64,000 nucleotides of DNA from Actinernus sp. WN-2022 (Eukaryota; Cnidaria; Anthozoa; Actiniaria; Actinernidae). The notes beneath the pieces are model-generated. The model was given only the letters and a program-made list of their open reading frames with translations, did no database searches and had not been told where the DNA came from. Of this stretch, positions 53,507 to 61,785 are shown in pieces. The stretch lies in NCBI GenBank assembly GCA_030867875.1, contig JAOWCC010001634.1, positions 136,978,365-137,042,364 on the forward strand, in the 5' to 3' direction. The position numbers and the translations under genes are program-made. How positions within the stretch are numbered: the first letter of the stretch is position 1; every line of letters begins with the position of its first letter.

Positions 53507-53776
53507 TTAAAAAATTAATCCGTAATGTTGCCGGTATCGGCAATCAATTGGTAAAACAATAAGACCATAAACGGTCCCGTGGTGGAAGAGAATTAAGCTT
53601 CCCGCTTTTATATAAAATAGGTGGTAGAATTTGGACTGGCAAAAATAACAACGAGGGACTTCATCTCTGCTCAGAAATCTAGATATCCTGGAGATTAAGC
53701 AGGCGGCACACACCGTTCTCCTGCAACAGGGTAGAGGGGGTAAAATGTCCTCCTGTTGTGTGTTACATTTAAAACA
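53507..53776 (-). CDS. RING-like 3' exon B
   Basis: The frame is open from a 3' splice site (TTTATTTTTAG ending at 53777) to the stop at 53507, with no usable ATG, so it must be joined to an upstream exon. After the splice site it reads C-x2-C, then LPCCRRTVC-x2-C and CYFC, a RING/treble-clef arrangement of Cys pairs. A conserved block (YIKAGSLILFHHGTVYGL) follows. It is paralogous to exon A at 53860-54141. RING domains are usual E3 ubiquitin ligase modules, and viral ones often modify host proteins; here that is a family inference. Confidence 0.65.
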   Translation of the reverse strand, partial: CFKCNTQQEDILPPLPCCRRTVCAACLISRISRFLSRDEVPRCYFCQSKFYHLFYIKAGSLILFHHGTVYGLIVLPIDCRYRQHYGLIF

Positions 53777-53859
53777 CTAAAAATAAAAAATAAAATTTAG
53801 GACTAATTTATGCCACGGGAGGAACTTCAGGAAAATTTCAATGGCGTAAACTTTTCCTT

Positions 53860-54141
53860 TTATCGAGAGTAAACAAGATCATAACGTCGACTAAGGTATT
53901 TTTTTAAGGGCAAAGTTATGCACCCAAATGTGATGCCATGTCGAAAAATTATAATAGAGCCCGCCCTAACATAGAATGTATGTCTCATTCTTCTAAAACA
54001 ATAAAAACATCCGGGGTGTCCCTCTTTCCTCAGCCCCGGTTTCAACAACCCCACAAAGCATGAGGGACATATCGTTTCGCCACAACAAGGCATAGGCGGC
54101 AACTGTTGCTGTTGGTCTGGCAGATGGCCACAGTGCACACA
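53860..54141 (-). CDS. RING-like 3' exon A
   Basis: It starts after the acceptor TTTTTTCTAG (ending at 54142) in phase 0. Cys pairs are C-x2-C, then MPCCGETIC-x2-C and CFYC, followed by YVRAGSIIIFRHGITFGCI, which matches exon B. It probably shares its 5' exons with exon B and the exon at 54164-54655 by alternative splicing. The region between the Cys pairs is compact (about 30 residues), shorter than a classic RING, so a RING-like zinc module is the safer label. Confidence 0.65.
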   Translation of the reverse strand, partial: CVHCGHLPDQQQQLPPMPCCGETICPSCFVGLLKPGLRKEGHPGCFYCFRRMRHTFYVRAGSIIIFRHGITFGCITLPLKKYLSRRYDLVYSR

Positions 54142-54163
54142 CTAGAAAAAACATAATAGGCAT

Positions 54164-54655
54164 TCAACACTCGATGTGGAAGAAAAGCGTACGCCACGGA
54201 AATCTTCCCCACCCCTCGTGAGCCACTTGAGAATAAATGGGGTGGTGGGGGCAGCGTCTATAAATAATGCCCACGTTGCAGTGGCGCTGGCATACGGTTG
54301 TATTTGAATGGCACTTCCGGCACCAGCGGAAGGAAAATTCCGTTAACGGCTCTATAAACATAACGGATTGGACAGGGTCCATCCCCCAAAATCGCTTATT
54401 ATGGGGGAGCTCCTGGAAACTCTTGTCCCAACAATAGACTGATTCAAATTCCCACGTATTCAAACAGGTAATTAACAAAAGTGTTGGGAAAAATATTTTT
54501 TTATGTTTGATTTTCCTCTTGTCGGCCCGCTGTTGCCCACAGACGTAAGCCCCAATGCGTGATATTATCTCCAATGGCAAGCCATACTGTCTTAAGAAAA
54601 GTGCATGGTGCAGGTAGTGGCAGGCATTCAGGTCGGTCGCGACAGGTAAAAAAGT
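54164..54655 (-). CDS. 3' exon with LPLEIISRIGAYV helix and Cys-rich tail
   Basis: The frame is open from an acceptor preceded by a very long T-run (CTTTTCCGAACAG, AG at 54657-54656) to the stop at 54164. Near the start is YGLPLEIISRIGAYV, which has the LP.E.....I..Y spacing of an F-box helix but is too little to call one. The C-terminal third contains CRKCHSNTTVCQRHC and HHP, a possible zinc site. There is no ATG upstream in the exon that would include the N-terminal part; the acceptor is in phase 0, as in the two RING exons. Unknown function. Confidence 0.55.
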   Translation of the reverse strand, partial: TFLPVATDLNACHYLHHALFLRQYGLPLEIISRIGAYVCGQQRADKRKIKHKKIFFPTLLLITCLNTWEFESVYCWDKSFQELPHNKRFWGMDPVQSVMFIEPLTEFSFRWCRKCHSNTTVCQRHCNVGIIYRRCPHHPIYSQVAHEGWGRFPWRTLFFHIEC

Positions 54656-55012
54656 CTGTTCGGAAAAGAAAAATTTTAAAAAGAAAAAAAAAAAAAAAAC
54701 GAATAATGTTTTAGAGAAATTAGTTCGCTAGAGGCGCTCTGACAAGAGCGGAGATCCCCCCGGTGGGGCCCTCGAGAAAATCCTATAAAAAATAACCAAA
54801 ACTTTACTCAATGGGGAAATTTTGCCAATAAAATGAACGGCTCTGTGAAGCAGCGACCGAACGTTAACACTGTTTTAGGGAGGTGGGAGAACATCAACAA
54901 CAACTTACTTGAGCCAGGTTTAGGGTGGGTACGCCGCGGATATTCTAGAAAAAACAAAAGAAAAATTAGCGGCGGTATTCCTAGGCAAAAAGAAAGTCAG
55001 CAGGATAAGTAC

Positions 55013-55064
55013 CTCAATCTCTCGAATGGGCCTATGGACAGCCATAGCGTCGTTGTTGTTTTGT
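55013..55064 (-). other. Third leader exon with first ATG (predicted)
   Basis: Acceptor TTTATTTCTACAG (AG at 55066-55065), 52 nt, donor GAG/GTACTT (GT at 55012-55011, weaker consensus). The ATG at 55045 leaves 11 codons and ends in phase 0, matching the acceptor phase of all three downstream 3' exons. Confidence 0.5.
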
Positions 55065-55152
55065 CTGTAGAAATAAAAAGGAAAAACAAAAGAAGAAAAG
55101 ATTAGTAAATCCCTAGGTTGAATTTCCAGAGAGAATTTTGTGTAAAACTCAC

Positions 55153-55188
55153 CTTGTTCTTGTTCTTTGTGTTTGTCTTGTTGTTTGA
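55153..55188 (-). other. 36-nt second leader exon (predicted)
   Basis: Acceptor TTTATTTCCTCAG and donor ACAAG/GTGAGT are both strong. Introns before and after it share sequence, including the branch-point-like TTACTAATC, so the exon-intron module arose by tandem duplication. Confidence 0.55.
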
Positions 55189-55307
55189 CTGAGGAAATAA
55201 AAAGGAAAAAACAAAAAAGAAAAGATTAGTAAGGACTCAGGCTGAATTCCAAGAGAAAATGTAAGGCCTCAGGTTGAATTCCAAGAGAAAATTTTGTGTA
55301 AACTTAC

Positions 55308-55325
55308 CGGTTGGTTCAACTGTGC
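55308..55325 (-). other. Short first leader exon (predicted)
   Basis: Donor CCAACCG/GTAAGT (GT at 55307-55306) is a near-perfect 5' splice site. A TATA-like CATAAATA at 55347-55354 would place transcription start only about 15-20 nt upstream of it. Confidence 0.5.
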
Positions 55326-55339
55326 CGAAGTTAGTTTTT

Positions 55340-55445
55340 GGGCTAGTATTTATGCAGGCAAAGGATGGGCTGTGATTGGAGCATTAAGCTCGGCCTACGA
55401 TTGGTTCGCTAAGCGAAGCGAGCGCTATGATTGGCGGGGTCATTC
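55340..55445 (-). promoter_or_regulatory. Leftward promoter: three CCAAT boxes and TATA
   Basis: On the minus strand CCAATCA (near 55434), ACCAATC (near 55404) and CCAATCA (near 55377) precede CATAAATA (55347-55354). The order, spacing and following leader exon make a coherent RNA polymerase II promoter. Confidence 0.7.
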
Positions 55446-55659
55446 GATCCGAAATTGGCTCGAATTCGTTTTCAGTGGATTTTTGGTTTTTGACTCTCAA
55501 AATTCACCCCCAAAACAGTCCTGAAATGGTCTGAAATTTTTGCTGGAATTAGCCATCCAGGGTTTCTAATTTTTCCACTATTTTTTTCGTCTTCGGCGAC
55601 CCGGGAAAGGGTTCCTTTTACTGCCAAAACCTCGTACACGCTGAATCAGGAATCGAGAG

Positions 55660-56150
55660 CGCGCGCCTTTACATCACGCCACTTTCATTCACGAGAATCT
55701 AAACTGGGATAAACCGGTTAGACTAGTTTTCCACCAATCAGGAGCCGTGCGTCTTTGCCTCACAAAATCTCATTCATGAGAGGCTCCTAAACTGGGATAA
55801 ACCGGTTGGACTAGTTTTTGTTTACCTAACTGGGCGCGTTTGTCGAGAGGATTTAGGTTTTAGGATTTAGGAGCTCAGAAAAGACGTTTAGAGAACACAA
55901 AATGATTACGGCTTAAAGAAGGAAGGAAGAAGGGTTCCCCCCGGGGTGGGGCGAGATAATTTTAAAGAACAAGGGTAGGGGGGAGGGGTTTTTCAGAGGA
56001 TTCTTAGACCCCAGGTGTTCAAGTCGAACCAAAAGCGGATCGAATTCCACCACTCATAAACCGTGCTCCTTCTAGAGGAACCAATCATCGGCCGAGAAAA
56101 AGGCACCAATCAGAGAACAGTGAAAAAAATATATAAGGAAACGATGCATT
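55660..56150 (+). promoter_or_regulatory. Rightward promoter of the acidic exon / polymerase
   Basis: A direct repeat containing AAACTGGGATAAACCGGTT (about 55699 and 55789) is followed by CCAATCA boxes near 55734, 56081 and 56106 and a TATA box (TATATAAGG at 56130-56138), 37 bp before the ATG at 56175. Confidence 0.7.
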
Positions 56151-56174
56151 TTGATTTGGGTTAGTGTGAGCACG

Positions 56175-56993
56175 ATGGACTCTTGGATTTATCTAGATGA
56201 AGAAGGCAACCCAGTCCTCACTACCCTCGAAGAAGAGGCCTCGCCGCCTCATCCCACCCCGGGGGGAGACCCGATGGGAGACCCTGTGGGAGACCCGATG
56301 GGAGACCCAGAGGACGAGCTCACGTACGAAGAAATAAACCCCTACAACGCGGATGATTTGTACGCCTTCCTGGAAGATGTGGATTTCCCCCCGGGGGTAG
56401 ACTATCCCTCGCAAGAACCCTTTACATTCCCCGAGATGGAGACTCTAGAAGACGCCATTACCGAGGAGGAAATAGAAGACGACATTATCGAGGAGGAAGT
56501 AGAAAGACTCGTCGCCGCGCTGAACCTCCCCGCCGTGCTTCCGGAAGTGACGGACCAAGACCTGAAAAGTTTATTTCGCTCAAACTATTGGCAAAAACGG
56601 TCCCTCAACCTTTCGTGGGGAAAATTCTACCCGAAGCCCCCACAGACAGAGAACGAGGACCACGAGGACCACGAGGAGGACTACGAGGAGGACCACGAGG
56701 ACGATTTTGAGCCGGACAATTGTCTCCACGCCCTATTTCCCGACGGCAAACGAGTGAGTGAGCAGCAGGGAGGAGGGAAAAGGAAAAAAACCAGCGCCGC
56801 CGATGCCGTGGAGGAGGAAGAGGAAGAGGTAGAAGAGGAGGAGGAGGAGGAGGAAGTCTTTGAACTCCTACAAACACGGTCCAGAGCATGCAGGAAATTT
56901 AAGACGACCTGTAAGGACTACGAACTACGAATAAGGACGCGATCCCGCGCGACTCTGCCCGAGGTAAGGATTGACTACACTATTTTGGCATGA
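56175..56993 (+). CDS. Acidic protein / 5' exon of the polymerase gene
   Basis: 272 codons if unspliced. It is strongly acidic, with a short GDPMGDP repeat near residues 30-45, Glu/Asp runs in the C-terminal half, and a basic GGGKRKKTS cluster that could be a nuclear signal. At 56961-56966 the sequence is GAG/GTAAGG, a strong donor in phase 0. The acceptor at 57225 opens the polymerase frame, also in phase 0. So the 263-codon exon may be the N-terminal extension of PolB, or a separate acidic protein when the intron is retained. No LxCxE-type motif was found. Translation from the ATG at 56175 is preferred because it is the first ATG after the TATA box. Confidence 0.7.
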   Translation: MDSWIYLDEEGNPVLTTLEEEASPPHPTPGGDPMGDPVGDPMGDPEDELTYEEINPYNADDLYAFLEDVDFPPGVDYPSQEPFTFPEMETLEDAITEEEIEDDIIEEEVERLVAALNLPAVLPEVTDQDLKSLFRSNYWQKRSLNLSWGKFYPKPPQTENEDHEDHEEDYEEDHEDDFEPDNCLHALFPDGKRVSEQQGGGKRKKTSAADAVEEEEEEVEEEEEEEEVFELLQTRSRACRKFKTTCKDYELRIRTRSRATLPEVRIDYTILA

Positions 56994-57010
56994 CGTCACA
57001 ACGCGCGCGC

Positions 57011-57100
57011 GAGGTGGCGCATAGCGTTAAATCTCCTGCTGCAAGAGGCAGGGGTTCAAGCGCGAAGCGCACGGGGTTCGAGCCCCCGTGAGGAAATCCA
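57011..57100 (+). ncRNA. Pol III-type tRNA-like RNA candidate inside the polymerase intron
   Basis: TGGCGCATAGCG (57015-57026) resembles an A box and GGTTCGAGCCC (57075-57085) is an excellent B box. Stems visible are CCTGC/GCAGG, GCGC-GAA-GCGC (like a long variable arm) and CGGGG-TTCGAGC-CCCCG (T arm). T-runs from 57100 would terminate Pol III. I could not find a matching 7-bp acceptor stem or a normal anticodon loop, so it is not a canonical tRNA. A tRNA-derived SINE or a VA-RNA-like gene is possible. Confidence 0.45.
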
Positions 57101-57225
57101 ATTTTTTTCTTTTTTTTTCTTTTTTTCTTTTTCTTCTTGATCTTCTCTAATTTATTTATGTATTATTTAATTTATTTTATTTTATTTTATTTTATTTATT
57201 TTATGTATTATTTTTTGATGGACAG

Positions 57226-60200
57226 GCCCTTCAAGACGTCACGGTCGCTATAGAGAGGGTCCTGGAGACCACCCTAGGGGACGCCGAGCCGCAAGACAGA
57301 GTACGCCTGACCCTAGACGCTCCGCATCTGGACTACCCATTGGCCTTTCCCTACCTGATGAGGTCCACCCTCACCCCCGCCCTAATCATGGCCAGAATTG
57401 GGGAGATCACCCAATCCAATCAAGAATTCATTATGAGGGGCCGCTACCACATCCATGTGTTTCACGTTAAAATACCCAGAGCGGGAGGAGGGCGTCCGGC
57501 CCGATGCTGTACGACCGACTTGGAGAAATTTAAAAAATTAAAACGAAGCATCGTGAGGATATGCAATTATGATGAATTGTGTATGGCCAGAGGACTGGTC
57601 ACGGCCCTGGCCCGGGAGCAGAACCATCCTCTTTACCACGAAATAAGGCGAGGGAAACCCCGACAACGGTCTCTTGCCTTGGAGCTCCACCACCAGGCAG
57701 GCGTCCCTGTTCAACCGTGTGGGATCCCGGAGCTCAAGCGATTCCAAGCCTATTTGGCAGAGCAAGGGGTAGAAGTGAATCTGGTTTCCCGAGAGCACAT
57801 GAACGGTATTATTTACTCGGGCCACCTCCCTGAGGCCCTCTACCGCGTGTACCTCTACCAAACCGAGAACAACCACTATGACGTCATCACCAACATGAGG
57901 GGTCTCCTGAATGCCAGATACTTCTGCCCCCACTGCCAGAAGACCTACAACAATCCTAGACAACACGTTTGTGACACGACCTGTTGCTGTTGTGGGGTCA
58001 AAGACTGCTCTCCCCTCGTCCCTGGGGAGAAATTTTCTTGGAGAAAATGCGACCAGTGCCGGCGGTGGTTCAAGAGTGGGGCCTGCTTCGACAACCACCG
58101 TCGTCCCCTCCCCCGCCGGACGGGGCAAGGGAGTCTCACCACCAGAATATGGAGTTCGTGCGAACGGTACACACGTTGTGGTCAGTGTGGGGTGACGATT
58201 GACCATCTGTCTCGAGGCCGAACCGGAGTCCACGTGTGCGGAGAATACCGTTGCCGGAGTTGCAAAGCTATTGTCCCCCCGAACCACTTGTGCTACATGC
58301 AAGTGGCGGACCAACAAGTCCCGCGCCTAGCCCCAGAAGGGGGTGGTGGGGGAGGAGGAGGAGGAGAAGAAGAAGAAGAAGATGAAGTTGAAGATGCCTA
58401 CGCGGCCCTCCTGGCGGAAGAAGAAGAGACAGAGAGAGCCGCCGCGGAAGACGAGGGGCATGAGGACAAGTTCCGGTACCTCTTCTTTGATTTTGAAGCC
58501 ATGCCCCTGGAAGCGCAACACGTGGTCAACTTTGCGGGGGTTTCCAAAGTGTGCGATCTCTGTGTGACGTCAGACTTTCCCACCTGCACTCAAAGCGGTC
58601 CACGGAAAGTAGAGTTCCGAGGCGCCACGGCCCTCCCCCAATTCTGCGACTGGCTCTTCTCGGGGGATCACAAAAACTACGTGTGTCTGGCCCACAACGC
58701 CATGGGGTACGACTCGTACCCCATCCTCGAGTATCTCTTCAAGAATGCCATAAAACCGAAAGTGCTCTTCCGAGGTGGCAAAGCTATGGTGGTGACCATC
58801 CCCGAGTACAAGTTGGTTATCAAGGATTCCCTCCTCTTCATCCCGCTGGCCCTCAAACAATTTCCCGTCACGTTTGGGTTCCAGGCCGAAAACCTCAACA
58901 AGCTGGATTTTCCTATCTTTTTTAACAAACCAGAACATCAGCAGTACGTGGGGCCACTACCAGACCTGCATTACTACGAACCGGATTCGCTGAGTCCGCA
59001 AGGCAAACAAGAACTGGTGGCCTGGCATGCGGCCGAACGGGCCCGCGGCGGGGTCTTCGACTTCCAGAAAGAGTTGGCCCTCTATTGCCATCGGGATGTG
59101 GCCATCTTGCAGCGGGCCTGTTTGGCGTTCCGGACAATAATGATGAAAGCGGCGGGGATAGACCCCTTTACCAAGACCGTAACCCTCGCCTCCCTATGCA
59201 ACTTAGTGTTCCGCAAGAAATTCCTCAGACCTAACACCATTGCGGTCTTGCCACGGCTTGGCTACCGGCCCAAGGATACACAGTCGACGTTGGCGCTCCA
59301 ATGGTTGGCCCACGTGGAGCGGCGGGACGGAATTCAACTCCAGCACGCGGGCAATTTGGGAGAGAAGCACGTGGGCCCTTACAAACTGGACGGGTACCAC
59401 GCGGTCACCCACACGGCCTACGAAATAAATGGCTGCTTCTGGCACGGCTGCGACCGTTGTACCCCTCAAGATAGCGTGCATCCCCTGCTCCACTGCACCA
59501 TGAGAACGTTGGCCGACCGGACCCGGGACAAAATGTTGTACCTGAAACAGCAAGGGTACCACGTGGTCCAGATTAGGGAGTGTAAAATTCGTGCGGCCAT
59601 GGCCTTGGACCCGACCATCGTTGCCCTAGCACCCATCCCTCAAGCCCAGCTTCCCCTCGACCCCAAGAAAGCGTTCTTTGGAGGGCGAACCAACGGGATC
59701 AAGACTTACTGGGAAGCGACCGAGGGAGAATGGGGGAGAGAATGGATGGAGGCGCTGGATGTGTGCTCCCTATACCCCTGGGTGCAAAAAACGCAACGGT
59801 TCCAGCTGGGTCATCCAGACATCCTCACAAAAGATCTAGACCCTACCCTCCCGTACGAGGGGTTAATCCACCTGAAGATCTTGCCGCCACGCCGCCTATT
59901 TTTCCCAGTTCTCCCGACGCACGTGGGGGAGAAACTGTTGTTTACCCTCTGTCGGACCTGCGCCGAAGACAAGAACCAGGTCCCCTGCGCACACGGCGAC
60001 GAGGACCGGGCTTTGACAGGCACTTTGGTGAGCCACGAACTTCACGAGGCCCTGCGCCAAGGCTACCGGGTCCTGGAAATGTACCGGTTATGGCATTATC
60101 CCGAGTCGGAACAGTACGATCCCGCTACCGGGACCCGGGGGTTGTTCACGGACTACGTGAACACTTTCCTCAAGATTAAACAAGAGGCGAGCGGATGGCC

Positions 60201-61017
60201 GCCCGGGTGTAACACCGACGCCGAGAAAGCCTCTTTTATAGAGAATTACCGGGTGGCCACGGGGATCTTACTGGAGTGGGACAAGATCGAGTTCAACGCG
60301 GGGATGCGGGCCCTGGCGAAATGGATGCTCAACACATTGTGGGGCAAGTTCGGCCAGAAGCAGAACCCTCGGCAGACGGAGTACGTCACCGACCTGGACC
60401 GCTACTTTGAGCTCATGATGAGCGACGAGAAGGAAGTGCAAGACATTCTGTTCGTGCACGAAGACATGGTGCAAGTCCACTACACCGCCACCCCACAGCA
60501 CATCGACTCCAACCCCCACACCAACGTTGTGTTTGCCGCCTACACCACAGCCCATGCACGCCTGAAATTGTATTCTTACCTCCACCTCTTGAAGGACCGC
60601 ATCGTCTACCACGATACGGACAGCATCTATTTCACACAGACAGTAGGCCAAGTGACGCCCCCGGTCGGCCGATTTCTAGGCGACATGACAAACGAACTTG
60701 AAGAAGGCGAACACATTGTCCGTTTTGCCTGTACCGGGCCCAAGAGTTACGGGTATGAAACGAGTCAAGGCCGCACAGTCTGCAAAGTGAAAGGACTACG
60801 CCTCAACGTGAGAAGTCGGGCGATCGTGAACCTCGAGACCATGGTGGCCATGGTGCAAGGTCAAGGGGAGCCCACACGGACGGTGGTGACGCCTCACGCC
60901 ATCCACCGCAACACCCAAGACAGAACGTTGCACACCCGCCCAGAGACCAAGACCTTCAAGGTGGTCTACGACAAGAGGGTTCTCCACGGCTACCAGAGCT
61001 ACCCTTACGGCTACTAA
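57226..61017 (+). CDS. Protein-primed family B DNA polymerase (element 2)
   Basis: The frame is open from a 3' splice site (pyrimidine-rich intron, ATGGACAG ending at 57225) for 1263 codons. The first ATG within it is at 57358. The N-terminal region has several Cys/His pairs (CPHC...HVCDTTCCCCG, CDQC, HVCGEYRCRSC; about 57930-58280). A poly-Gly/Glu linker follows. Exonuclease motifs are DFE (58489), HNAMGYD (about 58690) and YCHRD (about 59080). A Vsr-like endonuclease block INGCFWHGCDRC is at about 59425-59460. Polymerase motifs are DVCSLYP (59758), NTLWGKFGQ (60331) and HDTDSIYF (60610). All catalytic residues are present and no stop is seen, in contrast to element 1. It replicates the viral genome from a protein primer. 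Confidence 0.93.
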   Translation, partial: ALQDVTVAIERVLETTLGDAEPQDRVRLTLDAPHLDYPLAFPYLMRSTLTPALIMARIGEITQSNQEFIMRGRYHIHVFHVKIPRAGGGRPARCCTTDLEKFKKLKRSIVRICNYDELCMARGLVTALAREQNHPLYHEIRRGKPRQRSLALELHHQAGVPVQPCGIPELKRFQAYLAEQGVEVNLVSREHMNGIIYSGHLPEALYRVYLYQTENNHYDVITNMRGLLNARYFCPHCQKTYNNPRQHVCDTTCCCCGVKDCSPLVPGEKFSWRKCDQCRRWFKSGACFDNHRRPLPRRTGQGSLTTRIWSSCERYTRCGQCGVTIDHLSRGRTGVHVCGEYRCRSCKAIVPPNHLCYMQVADQQVPRLAPEGGGGGGGGGEEEEEDEVEDAYAALLAEEEETERAAAEDEGHEDKFRYLFFDFEAMPLEAQHVVNFAGVSKVCDLCVTSDFPTCTQSGPRKVEFRGATALPQFCDWLFSGDHKNYVCLAHNAMGYDSYPILEYLFKNAIKPKVLFRGGKAMVVTIPEYKLVIKDSLLFIPLALKQFPVTFGFQAENLNKLDFPIFFNKPEHQQYVGPLPDLHYYEPDSLSPQGKQELVAWHAAERARGGVFDFQKELALYCHRDVAILQRACLAFRTIMMKAAGIDPFTKTVTLASLCNLVFRKKFLRPNTIAVLPRLGYRPKDTQSTLALQWLAHVERRDGIQLQHAGNLGEKHVGPYKLDGYHAVTHTAYEINGCFWHGCDRCTPQDSVHPLLHCTMRTLADRTRDKMLYLKQQGYHVVQIRECKIRAAMALDPTIVALAPIPQAQLPLDPKKAFFGGRTNGIKTYWEATEGEWGREWMEALDVCSLYPWVQKTQRFQLGHPDILTKDLDPTLPYEGLIHLKILPPRRLFFPVLPTHVGEKLLFTLCRTCAEDKNQVPCAHGDEDRALTGTLVSHELHEALRQGYRVLEMYRLWHYPESEQYDPATGTRGLFTDYVNTFLKIKQEASGWPPGCNTDAEKASFIENYRVATGILLEWDKIEFNAGMRALAKWMLNTLWGKFGQKQNPRQTEYVTDLDRYFELMMSDEKEVQDILFVHEDMVQVHYTATPQHIDSNPHTNVVFAAYTTAHARLKLYSYLHLLKDRIVYHDTDSIYFTQTVGQVTPPVGRFLGDMTNELEEGEHIVRFACTGPKSYGYETSQGRTVCKVKGLRLNVRSRAIVNLETMVAMVQGQGEPTRTVVTPHAIHRNTQDRTLHTRPETKTFKVVYDKRVLHGYQSYPYGY

Positions 61018-61046
61018 AGAAAACAAAGAGACTCTAGAATAATTTT

Positions 61047-61060
61047 TTTATTGTAATAAA
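61047..61060. terminator. Bidirectional poly(A) signals
   Basis: AATAAA on the plus strand at 61055-61060 serves the polymerase. TTTATT at 61047-61052 is AATAAA for the leftward block. The two convergent transcription units therefore end in the same 15 bp. Confidence 0.75.
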
Positions 61061-61106
61061 TGGTTCAGTTCCTTTGAGCTGTGATACTAAAGTCTCTGTC
61101 TTTATT

Positions 61107-61358
61107 TTAGTGGAACTCCATCTTGTAAGGCTGGAGTCTTGGACGCAGGAATCCTTCCCAAATACAAATATCATAGACCAACTGCACATAGAATCCATAA
61201 TAGGTTCCTTCGCAGTCGCTATGCACATACTGCTTCCTTTCGCCTTCGCTCAGGTATTCTTCCATCCAGTTCCCAAACGTAGAATAGCATAGGTGGCACT
61301 CGCCCACAATGACATCGCCGCCTGCCTCAGCTCCATAGAAAGTAATATCTAGACCCAT
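61107..61358 (-). CDS. Small protein with MGLDI start and SDCEG motif
   Basis: 83 aa from the ATG at 61358. It begins MGLDITFYG and contains GNWMEEYL and HSDCEGTYYGFYV. The MGLDI start plus S-D-(C/S)-E-G is reminiscent of a small protein family common in phages, whose function is not known; this is a weak resemblance. Last gene of the leftward block, close to the shared poly(A) site. Confidence 0.55.
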   Translation of the reverse strand: MGLDITFYGAEAGGDVIVGECHLCYSTFGNWMEEYLSEGERKQYVHSDCEGTYYGFYVQLVYDICIWEGFLRPRLQPYKMEFH

Positions 61359-61418
61359 GACGTTCACAGCTTGAAGAGCAACGAGTAATGAATGAGAATT
61401 GTGTCTGTATTTTTTTCT

Positions 61419-61766
61419 TTAAGTATTTTTCTTCAGGTGTTTGACGTTCCACCGGCTGATACTCTTGCCTTTGCGCTTGCCCGAAGTGGTCGTCGTTCGG
61501 ATCGTTGTTTCGGTACGGCCGTCTTTCGATTTTCGGCTTGTGATCTTGCGCACGGTTTGCATCCCCCCTGTCTGGGTTTTCTTTTTCTTTTGCGCCTTAT
61601 ACTTTTTCTGTATTTGCTTTACCGCCCGGGCGGTCCTGCTGGTTTTTTTTCCCACCACGGTATGGCGGGGCAACCTCTTCCGGGGCATCCTCTTCCCTGC
61701 GGTGGCGACACGGCGTTGCCAGGGGGCTTGTCCCATCCCCGCGGGTCTCATTAGGGTTCGTGCCAT
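61419..61766 (-). CDS. Basic core-like protein 1 (adenovirus VII/mu-type)
   Basis: 115 aa, about one third Lys/Arg, so a DNA-condensing virion core protein is likely. The central block KKTSRTARAVKQIQKKYK is shared with the gene at 62565-62854, as is the C-terminal end (ISRWNVKHLKK / VTRWTVKRHKR). QTGG after the Lys run is a possible processing site. The ATG at 61766 is 19 bp from the preceding stop. Confidence 0.75.
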   Translation of the reverse strand: MARTLMRPAGMGQAPWQRRVATAGKRMPRKRLPRHTVVGKKTSRTARAVKQIQKKYKAQKKKKTQTGGMQTVRKITSRKSKDGRTETTIRTTTTSGKRKGKSISRWNVKHLKKNT

Positions 61767-61785
61767 GGCGACAATGAAGGGGTAT

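Noticed and set aside
54833..55105. 90-codon plus-strand frame
   Set aside because: It lies over the predicted leftward leader exon and intron; Lys/Asn-rich low complexity and no promoter of its own.
56175..56993. An E1A-like LxCxE pocket-protein-binding motif in the acidic protein
   Set aside because: Searched for the L-x-C-x-E pattern; the only nearby cysteine (DNCLHALF) does not fit.
57011..57100. A functional tRNA gene
   Set aside because: No 7-bp acceptor stem and no standard 7-nt anticodon loop could be drawn; kept only as a Pol III-type candidate.
57538..58317. 259-codon minus-strand frame opposite the polymerase
   Set aside because: Shadow of the GC-rich PolB coding strand, no motif, and the plus strand clearly encodes the polymerase zinc region.
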